Shown piece by piece: positions 25,864-35,227 of a DNA stretch of 64,000 nt (positions are counted from its first letter, which is position 1; every line of letters begins with the position of its first letter). Source of the stretch: an uncultured Helicobacter sp. (GTDB taxonomy: Bacteria; Campylobacterota; Campylobacteria; Campylobacterales; Helicobacteraceae). The notes beneath the pieces are model-generated. The model was not told where the DNA came from, made no database searches, and saw only the letters and a list, made by a program, of their open reading frames with translations. Both the position numbers and the translations under genes were made by a program. The DNA lies in the NCBI GenBank assembly GCA_944326445.1, contig CALVDZ010000001.1, positions 1 through 64,000 on the forward strand, given 5' to 3'.

Positions 25864-26437
25864 GCACGCTATGACGATTTTGATAAGTTTAAAATGGCTC
25901 TTACCCACACTCCGCTCATATGAGCAATACAGGCTTATAATGCGATGAAGTTGTGGATTTTTCAAAGATGGGTGCGCTGCTTTGCTAATGTGGATAGAGT
26001 GAAACAAAAATCCGCCAACCTCCCTCAAAACCTCGCTTTGTTGTGCAATAGTGGTATTACGCAATCCACTCCAAGCTAAGCGCAGAATCTAGGGCATTTA
26101 TAGAATCTAGCTCCACAGATTCTAAACCTCAAGCAATTTACACAATCCATCAACTTATAAAGCCTCGCACAAGTTTTTTGAAGTAGTAGATTCTGTGAAG
26201 TGCTTAAATTCTGAATCTGTCGAATTGGATTCTGTGATTGTTTATAAATCTAAATTACCAAAACTAGATTCTAAATTTTCTTTAGATTCTCTATCGCTTA
26301 GATTCTAAACCACTTGAGCTAGATTCTCTATGCTTGAGATTCTATAATTTTGTCTTTGTGAATCTTGATTGGATTTTTTGGGGGTGGATTCTATAAGGCT
26401 AGATTCTAAATGCAAAGCCAAAAATCTCTTAAATCCC
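25864..26437. other. Gene-free region rich in AGAATCT/AGATTCT
   Basis: About 570 bases between the convergent ends of clpA and dusB. The first 200 bases show nothing I recognise. From about 26080 the heptamer AGAATCT or its complement recurs many times, and an R2 copy lies at 26161. No ORF here looks real. Confidence 0.7.
26161..26217 (-). repeat. Repeat family R2, copy 2 (short)
   Basis: Contains AGCCTCGCACAAG and TTTTTTGAAGTAGTAGATTC as in the other copies. On the minus strand it reads F-T-E-S-T-T-S-K-N-L-C-E-A-L and then stops. Confidence 0.75.
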
Positions 26438-27454
26438 CTAGCTTGTGCGTTTATTAAGATGCACGAGCTGGGGTAGCTCCTCACTAATGTATTCTTGTCC
26501 GAAAAACTCCTCGATACGCGCGCGGGATTGCGCAGGATCGCTCATCGCATTGACGACATTGCGGAACTCACTCGCACCCGGGTAGCTTTTGCTATACGCG
26601 TGGAGATTTTTGCGAAACATCACCACGCCCCTCGCGCCATAAAACTCCACCATTTTGTCAAAATGCTCCAAAACCAAATCCTTGCGCACGATGGGCGGGA
26701 TCTCGTCCGTATCGTTCCGTATCTGCCAAAAAATCCACGGGGCTTTGATGGCAGCTCTGCCTATCATCACGCCATTTGCCCCCGTGAGCTCTAGCACCCT
26801 CTTGGCATCAGCTGCGCTTGCGATCTCTCCATTGGCGATGAGCGGTATTCTGATACGCTGCTTGATAGCAGCGATGCTCGCATAATCAATCCTCTCTTTT
26901 TTATACCCATCGCTGCGCGTGCGCCCGTGTATCACGACATAATCGACATCGCACTCATTGAGGGCTGCGGCGATCTCTAGGGGGATTTTTTTGTCAAAGC
27001 CTAGGCGGAGCTTGAGGCTGACATAGGGCTTGGTGCTGGTTTGCTTGATGAGATTTGCGATTTTTACAAGCAGTGTGAGATCTTTTAGTAACCCGCTGCC
27101 ATTGCCGTGATTAGCGACTTTTGGCGCGGGGCAGCCGCAGTTTAGATCGATGATATCTATCCCCTCTTGAGCGTTTAGAATCTCTACTGCTTCCCTCACC
27201 ACCTCTGGCTTGGAGCCCGCTATCTGCACGGCGTATGGGGATTCTAGAGGAGATTTTTCTACCATTTTGAGCGTCTTTTTATTGGCATACACAAGCGCGT
27301 GCGAGCTTATCATCTCGCTCACGGTGATATCCACGCCAAATTTCTTCACCACAGAGCGAAAGGGCAAATCCGTGTAACCCGCCAAGGGTGCGAGCATAAG
27401 GAGGTTTTCAAACACGATGGGCTTAGTTGCGTCGCTTGTAGTCAAAATAATCAA
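26438..27454 (-). CDS. tRNA-dihydrouridine synthase, DusB type
   Basis: Dus enzymes reduce uridine to dihydrouridine in tRNA D-loops using FMN. The TIM barrel starts with L-A-P-L-A-G-Y-T-D-L-P-F-R (21-33). The catalytic cysteine is Cys108 in N-C-G-C-P-A-P-K, and the FMN phosphate site G-V-M-I-G-R-A-A lies near residue 230. At 338 residues with the C-terminal helical RNA-binding domain it is a standard bacterial DusB-like enzyme. Its start lies within nspC with a 32-base overlap, so it is probably coupled to it. Confidence 0.92.
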   Translation of the reverse strand: MIILTTSDATKPIVFENLLMLAPLAGYTDLPFRSVVKKFGVDITVSEMISSHALVYANKKTLKMVEKSPLESPYAVQIAGSKPEVVREAVEILNAQEGIDIIDLNCGCPAPKVANHGNGSGLLKDLTLLVKIANLIKQTSTKPYVSLKLRLGFDKKIPLEIAAALNECDVDYVVIHGRTRSDGYKKERIDYASIAAIKQRIRIPLIANGEIASAADAKRVLELTGANGVMIGRAAIKAPWIFWQIRNDTDEIPPIVRKDLVLEHFDKMVEFYGARGVVMFRKNLHAYSKSYPGASEFRNVVNAMSDPAQSRARIEEFFGQEYISEELPQLVHLNKRTS

Positions 27455-28628
27455 ATTCCTTTAATGTGTGAAATACGCCATTTTGGATTACTCCTAAAGA
27501 GGGGAGCGGCACGCCGTTGAAGGTGTTGTTTTTGACAATGGTGTAATGCAGCATATCCTCAAAGATAACTCTATCGCCCACATTTAGGGGTGTCTCAAAG
27601 CTAAAATCCCCAATCACATCGCCCGCCAAACAAGTGGGACCGCCAAAGCGATAGTGGTATGTGCCCACGCCCTCGCCCTTATCGGATTCTATAATGCCCC
27701 CGCTTAGCTTGCAGACACTCGGGCGATAGGGCATCTCAAGGCAATCGGGCATATGCGCGCTCGCACTCACATCAAGGATTGCGATTTGGCCCTGATTTTG
27801 CACGATATCGATGACTTCGCCGATGAGAAATCCCACCTGCCACCCCACAGCCTCGCCGGGCTCTAAAAACACTTCCATATCATAGCGCGCTTTAAAATCT
27901 CGCACGAGGCTAATGAGCAGATTCACATCATAATCTGCGCGTGTGATATGATGCCCCCCGCCGAAATTTACCCACTTCCTGCCTTCTAGGTATCGCCCAA
28001 AGTGCTTGATAAAATGGGGGAGCGTGCGCTGCAACGCGTCGGCGTTTTGCTCACAATGCGTGTGAAAGTGCAAGCCATCAATCCCCTCTAGCCCAAACTC
28101 CTGCACGCCTTTGGCAAACTCACTAGGGATAATGCCAAGCCGAGAGCTGGGCGCGCAGGGGTTATAGATCTCGGGAGTAACCTCACTATAAAGGGGATTA
28201 ACGCGAAGTCCTAGGCTGATATAGCGCGCTGGGTTGGTGGCATTGTGCGTATCGATAGTGGGCTTAAATCGCTGCCATTGTGCAAAGGAGTTAAAAATAA
28301 TATGCGTGGCGTAGGGCAGGAGTGAATCTATCTCCTTATACGCGGGGCTAAACACGCACACTTCCTTGCCCTGCTCTCTCCCGCCTATCTCTTCATAGCC
28401 CAACCGCGCCTCATACAGCCCGCTCGCAGTGCTTCCGCTTAAGCTCTCACGCACTTCTTCAAAACACCGCCAAAACGCATAGCCTTTGAGCGCAAGGAGG
28501 ATCTTAGCACCGCTCTCGCGCTGCACAGATTCTAAAAGCTTGAGATTAGCGATAAGTTTGTCGCGCTCTAGCACATAGCAGGGGGTGCGCGCAATGCGCT
28601 GCAAAGAATCTGGGGTGGAGTGTATCAT
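27423..28628 (-). CDS. nspC: Carboxynorspermidine decarboxylase
   Basis: NspC is a PLP fold-III decarboxylase that makes spermidine or norspermidine from the carboxy form produced by carboxynorspermidine dehydrogenase. The PLP lysine is Lys48 in L-L-A-L-K-G-Y-A. Further motifs are the G-L-H-F-H-T-H-C-E segment, G-G-G-H-H near residue 230, E-P-G-E near 264, and the substrate-binding G-G-P-T-C-L-A-G-D near 350. It is 401 residues long. The dehydrogenase partner is not in the window. The cheV-nspC adjacency matches H. pylori. Confidence 0.93.
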   Translation of the reverse strand: MIHSTPDSLQRIARTPCYVLERDKLIANLKLLESVQRESGAKILLALKGYAFWRCFEEVRESLSGSTASGLYEARLGYEEIGGREQGKEVCVFSPAYKEIDSLLPYATHIIFNSFAQWQRFKPTIDTHNATNPARYISLGLRVNPLYSEVTPEIYNPCAPSSRLGIIPSEFAKGVQEFGLEGIDGLHFHTHCEQNADALQRTLPHFIKHFGRYLEGRKWVNFGGGHHITRADYDVNLLISLVRDFKARYDMEVFLEPGEAVGWQVGFLIGEVIDIVQNQGQIAILDVSASAHMPDCLEMPYRPSVCKLSGGIIESDKGEGVGTYHYRFGGPTCLAGDVIGDFSFETPLNVGDRVIFEDMLHYTIVKNNTFNGVPLPSLGVIQNGVFHTLKEFDYFDYKRRN

Positions 28629-28646
28629 CGCGCGGTGGGAGAAGGG

Positions 28647-29609
28647 CTATCGGAGCATAAGCTGCTTGATAGCTGCCTCGATTTGCACGGGGTTTGACTT
28701 GGAGATGAACTCATCGGCATCAAGGCTGCGCGCCATATCTTCGTTGCTACTGCCGCTCATTGAGGAATTTACAACAATTGGGATATGCGCGGTGGCGGCA
28801 TTTGCCTTGACTTGCTTTATCACTTCAAACCCGCTGACTTCTGGCATCTCCAAATCGGTGATAATCATACCTATGGTGCTAATATCCGTCGTAGGCGCGA
28901 AGATATAATCAAGCAGCTTGCGTCCATTGACAAAGTCATAATGCACCACGCCTATGCGGTTTAGGATTACCTGCATTGTGCGCAACACACTCGGGCTATC
29001 ATCAGCGAGCAAGATAGACTTCGTCGCTTGGACTTGTGAGACTTTTTGCATCTCTTCTTCTTTTTCTTTCTCTATCCATGGGAAGACATCAGTGAGCATT
29101 TTCTCAATATCCACCACCTGCACCAAACGCCCATCAAAGTAGCGTGTGCGGCTAACGAGCTTGCCATTTTGCCCATTGCCGCCCACGCCCACGCTCTGCT
29201 CAATCTCTGTCCATCTTTTATTGAGGATTCTATCGGCTTCGTAGATTCTCACGCCTATCGTCCATCGTGAAAATTCACAAATCATTATGATATCGTCCTC
29301 GCCCTTGTTGCGTTTGATGGAGTGCGAGCGCAAATCCCTGTCTTTTTGGCGTGGATCGTAATAAAACCATTTTTTCATATCAATGAGCGGAATGGTGAGA
29401 TCACGGATAGTGATAAGCCCCTCTACAAGCGTGTTTGGCTCGTGGCTCACGATAGTAAGCGCGCCGTTGTATTTGATCACCTCGCGGATTTTAAAGACAT
29501 TAACAGCGTATAAATCTCTGTCTTTTTCTAAGCGGAAACATAGCAGTTGTAACTCGTTATTTTTGTGTAGGCTGGTTACCTGATCGATTTTAGACATACT
29601 CGCAGACAT
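28647..29609 (-). CDS. cheV: Chemotaxis coupling protein CheV
   Basis: CheV joins receptors to CheA and carries its own receiver for feedback control. A CheW-like domain covers about residues 15-170, with V-N-V-F-K-I-R-E-V-I and the I-T-I-R-D-L-T-I-P-L-I-D core. A REC domain follows from about 195, with L-L-A-D-D-S, the phosphoacceptor in T-D-L-E-M-P and a Lys in I-S-K-S-N. Length is 320 residues. The ATG at 29609 is chosen over a GTG at 29615; Met at 29597 is also possible. Neighbouring nspC suggests it is the CheV1-type paralogue. Confidence 0.92.
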   Translation of the reverse strand: MSASMSKIDQVTSLHKNNELQLLCFRLEKDRDLYAVNVFKIREVIKYNGALTIVSHEPNTLVEGLITIRDLTIPLIDMKKWFYYDPRQKDRDLRSHSIKRNKGEDDIIMICEFSRWTIGVRIYEADRILNKRWTEIEQSVGVGGNGQNGKLVSRTRYFDGRLVQVVDIEKMLTDVFPWIEKEKEEEMQKVSQVQATKSILLADDSPSVLRTMQVILNRIGVVHYDFVNGRKLLDYIFAPTTDISTIGMIITDLEMPEVSGFEVIKQVKANAATAHIPIVVNSSMSGSSNEDMARSLDADEFISKSNPVQIEAAIKQLMLR

Positions 29610-29649
29610 ACTCACTTCACGCCCCTTTCGTTTGTTCTTAAATTGCTGA

Positions 29650-29655
29650 ATTGTA
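29650..29655 (-). promoter_or_regulatory. -10 promoter for cheV
   Basis: GTTGTGTTACAATTC on the minus strand lies 41 bases above the cheV start. It could also serve nspC and dusB. Confidence 0.4.
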
Positions 29656-29682
29656 ACACAACATCGACAAAAAAATTCTTAT

Positions 29683-30954
29683 TTACTCGCACAAATCAAG
29701 CGATTTGGCGTGCTTGACTAGCTCCTCATCGCTAGGGATACTCTCCTTTGGAATCTTAGCAAACACCTCCCTAGCTTTTTTACAATGCCTTTGTTTGTAA
29801 TACCCCCACGCGAGTGAATCCAAATACGCCACATTATTTGGCGCGATCTCTAGGGCTTTTTGCACATACGCGATACCCTGCTCAATGTCGAGATCTAAAT
29901 CGATGAGCAAAAATCCCGCAAAATTATAAAACAGCCCGAGATTCTCCCTCTGCAGGCTATCTGGCACGCTATCTTTTTGGATAAGCTCGATAGCCTTTTG
30001 CATATCTTGCAGCACGGGCAGCACCTCTTTGGGATTTGTCTTATTTGCCAAAGTCTCAAACCGATACATCTGAGCAAATCCCAAATACATAGCCTGCTTA
30101 GAATTTTTATACACATCTAGCGCGCTCTTGTAGGCATTGGCATAGTCCTTGGCTTGCGCGTAGAGATTAAAGAGGATTTTGGGATCGAAGGGATAGCGTG
30201 AGGCGATCTCTAGGGCTTGGTGATACTTTTGGCGCAGCGAATAGATATGGATGAGATTCTGTGCGTTGGCGATTGTTGGCTCATCATCGTAGCGTTTTTT
30301 GAGGATAGATTCTATCTTATCGCCCTGCATAGCCTTGGCATAGATTTGTATCGCCATTGCGCACAAATCCCCCTCGCACTCATTTTCCTGCAGGTATGAA
30401 TCTAACAACTCTATGCCCTTTTGATACTGCTGGGTTTGCCCATACAGCACTATAAGCTTTTGCAGCACCTCTGGGGATTTGCTCTCCTCATAGAGAATCT
30501 GAAACTCCTTAATAGCACTTGGCAAATCCCCAAGGCTTGCGTATATCACAGCTAGCGCGTTGTGTATAATGGGCGAGTCCTCCTCTTTGGCGATTTTTTG
30601 GGCTATGGGCAGGGCTTTGGTTGGGTTATTGGTTTTGAGATACACATCAAGTAGGGCTTTATCTATCTCCAAATCCTCCCCCAGCTTTTTCTTTTGCGCC
30701 TCGCGCTTGTAGTCCTCGATATAGCCTAGCACGATATTTGGCTGCTCAAAGCCTATGGAGAGCAAAATACTTTCTTTGAGATACTCGAGCTTTTTTGTCT
30801 CATCATAAAGCACGAGGTAGGTATCGCGCGCTTCTCGCACCTTGCCCTGATCTTGCAAATCTAGCGCCCTAAACATATACTCCTCTTCATCAAACGCCCC
30901 AAACGCCACGCTTAGAGCGAGCAATAAACCCAACACGATTTTACTAAGATTCAC
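29683..30954 (-). CDS. Secreted TPR-repeat protein
   Basis: A Sec signal peptide (first 20 residues, ending A-F-G-A) is followed by about 400 residues of helical repeats of TPR or Sel1 style. Recognisable units include L-K-E-S-I-L-L-S-I-G, I-H-N-A-L-A-V-I-Y-A-S-L-G-D near 130-145, and a C-terminal A-L-E-I-A-P-N-N-V-A-Y-L-D-S-L-A-W-G-Y-Y. It is probably a periplasmic or outer-membrane scaffold. The start overlaps the YkgJ-type gene by 11 bases. I cannot give a specific role. Confidence 0.75.
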   Translation of the reverse strand: MNLSKIVLGLLLALSVAFGAFDEEEYMFRALDLQDQGKVREARDTYLVLYDETKKLEYLKESILLSIGFEQPNIVLGYIEDYKREAQKKKLGEDLEIDKALLDVYLKTNNPTKALPIAQKIAKEEDSPIIHNALAVIYASLGDLPSAIKEFQILYEESKSPEVLQKLIVLYGQTQQYQKGIELLDSYLQENECEGDLCAMAIQIYAKAMQGDKIESILKKRYDDEPTIANAQNLIHIYSLRQKYHQALEIASRYPFDPKILFNLYAQAKDYANAYKSALDVYKNSKQAMYLGFAQMYRFETLANKTNPKEVLPVLQDMQKAIELIQKDSVPDSLQRENLGLFYNFAGFLLIDLDLDIEQGIAYVQKALEIAPNNVAYLDSLAWGYYKQRHCKKAREVFAKIPKESIPSDEELVKHAKSLDLCE

Positions 30955-31336
30955 TTCGCACTCCTATACATTCCTTTTGCAAGGCTTCAAAGTCTTTGGG
31001 GCTAAGATATTCGCGTTTATGAGCTTCCCAAAAGGGAAAATCCCTGCACTGCTTGGGGCGATTGGCATAAATCCCGCATTTGCCCTCGTGATAAAACACG
31101 CACGCCAATCCATCGCCACAAGGCTTCTCAAGCAGTGAGAATCTATAGCCAACCTTGCGCACAAACTTAGAGCTAAACTCCCCAAACTCCATACCAAGCC
31201 CTTGGGCAATCTCAAGCATTTCATCAATATTTACAAAGACATAGCCCTCGCTACCAGTGCAGCATTTGCCGCCACACACCCCGCATTTGTCTGTATCAAA
31301 ACAAAACCCAAACCCCTCTTTTCTAACGATACTCAT
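30944..31336 (-). CDS. YkgJ family cysteine-cluster protein
   Basis: The protein carries the Cys-rich pattern of the YkgJ (CxxCxxxCC) family: C-G-V-C-G-G-K-C-C near residues 17-25, then Cys in K-P-C-G-D-G, C-V-F and C-G-I-Y, and R-P-K-Q-C-R-D-F-P. The family is thought to bind zinc or an iron-sulfur cluster; its role is not settled. The ATG at 31336 overlaps the 3' end of the upstream gene by 14 bases. A TTG just before it is also in frame. The final length is 130 residues. Confidence 0.85.
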   Translation of the reverse strand: MSIVRKEGFGFCFDTDKCGVCGGKCCTGSEGYVFVNIDEMLEIAQGLGMEFGEFSSKFVRKVGYRFSLLEKPCGDGLACVFYHEGKCGIYANRPKQCRDFPFWEAHKREYLSPKDFEALQKECIGVRSES

Positions 31337-32537
31337 CAAAGCTCTTTCCAGAAAATTTATAAATTTTATTCACATAATTGACTTGATTGTCCAAAAACTT
31401 CTCGCTAAAAAATCGCTCTTGCTCCGATAACTGCGCGCCAAGGAGTAGCTCCACGCCTATGGCAGTGGCATAACTCACCCAATTATATTTCAAATCCCGC
31501 CCTAGCAAAGAGGCGTATTCTAACAGCCGCGGATTGATATTTGCAATCACATTGACGACATAGAGCTCTTGATTGTGCGTAGAATGCACGGAGTTTAGCA
31601 GGGCTGAGTCGTAATTAACCTGTGTAGAAAACATCTTTTTGGGCTTAATATCGCTTATGAGCATTTGTGAGAGGATTAGCCCCGTGCGCGCTCCAGAAGT
31701 GTTAAACATCACGACATTGGATTGCAGATAGGGCTCTTGTTGCTTGAGTATGGAGCTAAAACGCTTGGCAGTGGCTGAATCTATATTTTGCTCATAGATG
31801 ATATCCACATTTTTAGCCCGTAGCAGCGAGCCTAGGTATTGCCCCGTGGGCGAGTTGTCGTTGTAGGCGACTATCTTTTCATTTTTGGCGAGACTGACAA
31901 GCAGCTCTATCTGACTTTCATAATCCACACCGCCAAAATAGAGATGCCTTGGGATTTTGGTGGTATTTAGCTGATGGATATTAATAGTGGGGAGATAGAT
32001 GGGCACGCTGATTTTGATATTGTTTGCGAGCTCCATTGCGCCCTTGGTGGTAAAAATCCCGATGACAAAATCACTCTGTGCGTCTATGGCGCGCTCATAG
32101 GCTTGCTGTATTGCTTGCGTATCCTCCGTATCGGTATTAAACACTTCAAAGCTAAAATCCCCACCGCGCGTCATAAGATAAGAGAGGATAATATCGATAC
32201 TCTCACTAAAATACCGCCCGATAACCTTTTTGGGCATTAGGAGTGCTAGTTTTACCTTAGCGATATTCTTACTTGAAGCACTAGGTATATCGAGGATAGA
32301 GAGCTCTTGGAGGGCTAGAGTGAGCTTAGCGCGCAAGTCGGGATCTTGCTCATCTTGGAATCTCCCGATAAAAGAAAAATACAAGCCTTCTTCATAGAGG
32401 TTATTTAAACACCGCTTATCGCACGAACCCACTTCGAGGTTGATGATCTCTTGCTTAGGCAGGGGCAGGGGCGAGATGATATAGCTTTTGCCCCATAGCC
32501 CCATACACACCAAGCAGCTAATGATAAAAATCCTCAT
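31323..32537 (-). CDS. Periplasmic-binding-fold protein (LpoA/ABC-ligand-binding-like)
   Basis: A signal peptide of about 16 residues precedes a two-lobed domain resembling the type-I periplasmic binding fold. Suggestive parts are A-K-V-K-L-A-L-L-M-P-K-K-V-I-G, F-V-I-G-I-F-T-T-K-G-A, I-V-A-Y-N-D-N-S-P-T-G and V-V-M-F-N-T-S-G-A-R-T-G. LpoA-type activators of penicillin-binding proteins share this fold, and an ABC ligand-binding protein is the alternative. There is no lipobox and no transporter gene nearby, which argues against simple uptake. The gene overlaps its neighbours on both sides. Confidence 0.55.
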   Translation of the reverse strand: MRIFIISCLVCMGLWGKSYIISPLPLPKQEIINLEVGSCDKRCLNNLYEEGLYFSFIGRFQDEQDPDLRAKLTLALQELSILDIPSASSKNIAKVKLALLMPKKVIGRYFSESIDIILSYLMTRGGDFSFEVFNTDTEDTQAIQQAYERAIDAQSDFVIGIFTTKGAMELANNIKISVPIYLPTINIHQLNTTKIPRHLYFGGVDYESQIELLVSLAKNEKIVAYNDNSPTGQYLGSLLRAKNVDIIYEQNIDSATAKRFSSILKQQEPYLQSNVVMFNTSGARTGLILSQMLISDIKPKKMFSTQVNYDSALLNSVHSTHNQELYVVNVIANINPRLLEYASLLGRDLKYNWVSYATAIGVELLLGAQLSEQERFFSEKFLDNQVNYVNKIYKFSGKSFDEYR

Positions 32538-33226
32538 AGCACTCCCTTAGCGACTAAAAGATGTTGCATAACCTGTGGTTTTAGCGATGGATTACGCACG
32601 ATTTCACCTAGCGAGTAGGTGAGCAAAAATGAGCGATTATTATGCCACAAAATTCTCCCATAATCCCTAAAGTCCCTCACGCCCTCGACATTCTGCCCTA
32701 GCACATATTGCGCACATTCACGCCCAAAAAGCACGATGATTTTTGGTGCGAACTGCTCTAGCTGTGCGTGCAAAAACCCTATGCACATTGAAACCTCATC
32801 GATGTGTGGGGCAGTATCTGCAGGGCATTTGAGGAGTGAGAGGATAGAGCAGGATTGGAGCGGGAGTTTAAAGACATTAGTGATCATATTTTGGAGCATA
32901 GTCGCGCTTTTGGTAGCGGCAAACACGGGCTTGGCGTTTTTAGATTCTACAAGCGGATTAGCGGTAATAAAGCACACGGGGCTTTGTGGGGCTAAAAACC
33001 CGCTAAGTCTTTGCGTGGTGAGCTTAGAGCGTGCGCACAAGCTACAAGAGGCAATCATAGAATCTAGCCCATTGCCTTGCCTCTCTCCCTGCTCCCCTCC
33101 CATAGTCCTTAGCACCGCTCTCGCACTTTGGAGGGCGTTGCTTTGGAGCTGTGTGTATCTCTCTGCACACATTTGTTTGAGATACAATCGCTTTAGAGCC
33201 AAAAGTTGCCAGATTTTTGCACCCAC
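32534..33226 (-). CDS. Uracil-DNA-glycosylase-like protein
   Basis: The 230-residue product resembles the type 4/5 uracil-DNA glycosylase superfamily: C-S-L-C-A-R-S-K-L near residue 60, a V-C-F-I-T-A-N-P strand replacing the usual G-E-A-P, L-L-K-C-P in place of N-V-V-K-C-R-P, and I-I-V-L-F-G-R-E-C-A. The C-terminal catalytic His motif is not clear, so activity is uncertain. It begins with GTG after AAGGAG, and its 3' end overlaps the next gene by four bases. Confidence 0.7.
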   Translation of the reverse strand: MGAKIWQLLALKRLYLKQMCAERYTQLQSNALQSARAVLRTMGGEQGERQGNGLDSMIASCSLCARSKLTTQRLSGFLAPQSPVCFITANPLVESKNAKPVFAATKSATMLQNMITNVFKLPLQSCSILSLLKCPADTAPHIDEVSMCIGFLHAQLEQFAPKIIVLFGRECAQYVLGQNVEGVRDFRDYGRILWHNNRSFLLTYSLGEIVRNPSLKPQVMQHLLVAKGVL

Positions 33227-33276
33227 TCGCGCTCCTTTGAGGGTTAGATTCTTCAGATTCTAATAGATTGCCTGCC

Positions 33277-33282
33277 ATTATA
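33277..33282 (-). promoter_or_regulatory. Extended -10 promoter for the UDG-like operon
   Basis: TTTGCTATAATGGC on the minus strand, about 50 bases above the GTG start of the UDG-like gene. It would drive the UDG-like, binding-protein, YkgJ and TPR genes. Confidence 0.5.
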
Positions 33283-33387
33283 GCAAACGCCACAAAACAT
33301 TGCCATATCGTTGCAAGTTCTGCTACGAGAATTGTAAATGCGTGAGGGGATTTGCAAGATTTATGGGATTTTTTAATAAAAACTCCT

Positions 33388-33393
33388 TATAAT
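33388..33393 (+). promoter_or_regulatory. -10 promoter for pycB
   Basis: CCTTATAATGGG lies 30 bases before the pycB start, with a T/A-rich upstream stretch. Confidence 0.45.
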
Positions 33394-33422
33394 GGGTAAA
33401 AGACACATTGAAAGGTAGGATT

Positions 33423-35222
33423 ATGATAAAAATCACAGAAAATTCCCTGCGTGATGGGCACCAATCGCTTTTAGCCACGAGAATGCGCACAGAAGATATG
33501 ATAGAGGCTGCTAAGCTCTTTGAAAAAGTGGGCTTTTATAGCGTAGAAGTGTGGGGTGGGGCGACTTATGATGCGTGCCTGCGCTATGCTAAGGAAGATC
33601 CTTTTGAGCGATTAGCTATCTTTAAAGATATTTTTAAAACCACGCCCTTGCAGATGCTTTTGCGCGGACAGAATCTCATCGGCTATCGCCACTACGCCGA
33701 TGATGTGGTGCGCGAGTTTATCACGCTTAGTGCGCAAGCGGGTATGGATATTTTTAGGATCTTTGATGCCTTCAACGACGCGCGCAATCTCAAAACAAGC
33801 ATAGAATCTGTCAAAAAAAATGGCAAGCACGCCCAAGGTGCGATTTGCTACACGACTTCGCCCGTGCATACCACACAGGGCTTTGTCGCCTATGCTAAGG
33901 AATTAGTAAAAATGGGCTGTGATTCTATCGCTATCAAGGATATGGCGGGACTCATCACGCCCTTTAAAGCCTATGAACTCATCAAAGCCCTCAAAGAAGA
34001 GGTGGGCGTGAGCCTTAGCTTTCATACGCATTCTACCGCGGGCTTTGCCTTTGGCGCGCATTTAAAGGCGATAGAAGCCGGTGCTGATGTGCTCGATCTC
34101 GCTAATTCCGCGCTTGCAGAGGGCACGAGCCACCCCTGCACGCAGTCTATGGTCGCCACGCTTAAAGGCACGCCTTATGATAGTGGCTTGGATCTCGCGC
34201 CGATGGAAGAGGCAAGTGAAATCTTGCGTCGCAACCGCCGAAAATACGCGAAGTTTGAATCTGTGTATAACCAAATCGATACACGCGTGCTACTCTCACA
34301 AATCCCCGGCGGTATGATCTCTAATATGGCAAACCAACTCAAAGAGCAAAACGCGCTCGATAGAATGGATGAGGTGATGAGAGAAATCCCAAAGGTGCGC
34401 GAGGATTTTGGGTTTGTCCCGCTCGTGACGCCCTCTAGCCAGATCGTAGGCACGCAGGCAGTGCTCAATGTCCTAATGGGCGAGCGGTATAAGACAATCA
34501 CGACAGAAACGCGCAATATCATCAAAGGACTCTATGGTAAAACCCCCGCACCCATCTCCAAAGAGCTCATCACAAAGGTGCTCGGCAATGAAAAGCCAGT
34601 CAATGTGCGCCCTGCGGATTTGCTAGCCCCCGAGCTAGAGCAAGCACGCACAGAATCTAAAGAATTTGCCAAAAGCCCCACGGATGTGATCTCATACGCC
34701 ATTTTTGGCAATATCGCCAAAATCTTCCTACAGGAGCGCAACCAAAACAACCTCCAACCAGAAGTGCTAGAGAATTTTGAAGATAGGGGTGTGGATAAAC
34801 TCCCCAAAGAATTCGCAATTACCGTCAATGGCGAGCAGTATATTATCAAGATTGAAGGCAGTGGGGAGAAAAATGAGGGCGTGCGCCCGTTTTTTATGCG
34901 TATCGATGGGGAGCTTAGGGAAGTGTATGTCGAAAATCTCAATGATACGAGTGCTAAAGATTCACAAGAGCACAAAGCCACGCGCACCGGACTGCCGCAA
35001 GCCACGGGCGTGGGACACGCACAAAGCCCAATGCCCGGCACGCTTACCAAAATCAAAGTCAAGCAGGGCGATAGCGTGAAAGTGGGCGATACGCTCGCTA
35101 TCGTGGAGGCGATGAAAATGGAAAACGAGGTGCTCGCCGCCGTAGATGGCGTAGTCAAGGAAATCTATGCCACCGAGGGTATGCAGGTAGGCACGGGCGT
35201 GGCGATTATGTTCATCGGCTAG
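33423..35222 (+). CDS. pycB: Pyruvate carboxylase subunit B / oxaloacetate decarboxylase alpha type
   Basis: The carboxyltransferase plus biotin-carrier subunit of two-subunit pyruvate carboxylase, which makes oxaloacetate from pyruvate. The N-terminal HMGL-like TIM barrel opens with E-N-S-L-R-D-G-H-Q-S; its metal site includes the H-T-H-S motif. The conserved PYC/OADA domain follows, and a biotinyl domain ends the protein with the biotin lysine Lys565 in E-A-M-K-M-E-N. An Asp/Ser/Lys-rich linker precedes the biotin domain. A TTG at 33408 is in frame, but the ATG at 33423 is preferred, giving 599 residues. The biotin carboxylase partner (pycA) is not in the window, so a decarboxylase role is not excluded. 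Confidence 0.9.
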   Translation: MIKITENSLRDGHQSLLATRMRTEDMIEAAKLFEKVGFYSVEVWGGATYDACLRYAKEDPFERLAIFKDIFKTTPLQMLLRGQNLIGYRHYADDVVREFITLSAQAGMDIFRIFDAFNDARNLKTSIESVKKNGKHAQGAICYTTSPVHTTQGFVAYAKELVKMGCDSIAIKDMAGLITPFKAYELIKALKEEVGVSLSFHTHSTAGFAFGAHLKAIEAGADVLDLANSALAEGTSHPCTQSMVATLKGTPYDSGLDLAPMEEASEILRRNRRKYAKFESVYNQIDTRVLLSQIPGGMISNMANQLKEQNALDRMDEVMREIPKVREDFGFVPLVTPSSQIVGTQAVLNVLMGERYKTITTETRNIIKGLYGKTPAPISKELITKVLGNEKPVNVRPADLLAPELEQARTESKEFAKSPTDVISYAIFGNIAKIFLQERNQNNLQPEVLENFEDRGVDKLPKEFAITVNGEQYIIKIEGSGEKNEGVRPFFMRIDGELREVYVENLNDTSAKDSQEHKATRTGLPQATGVGHAQSPMPGTLTKIKVKQGDSVKVGDTLAIVEAMKMENEVLAAVDGVVKEIYATEGMQVGTGVAIMFIG

Positions 35223-35227
35223 GCGCG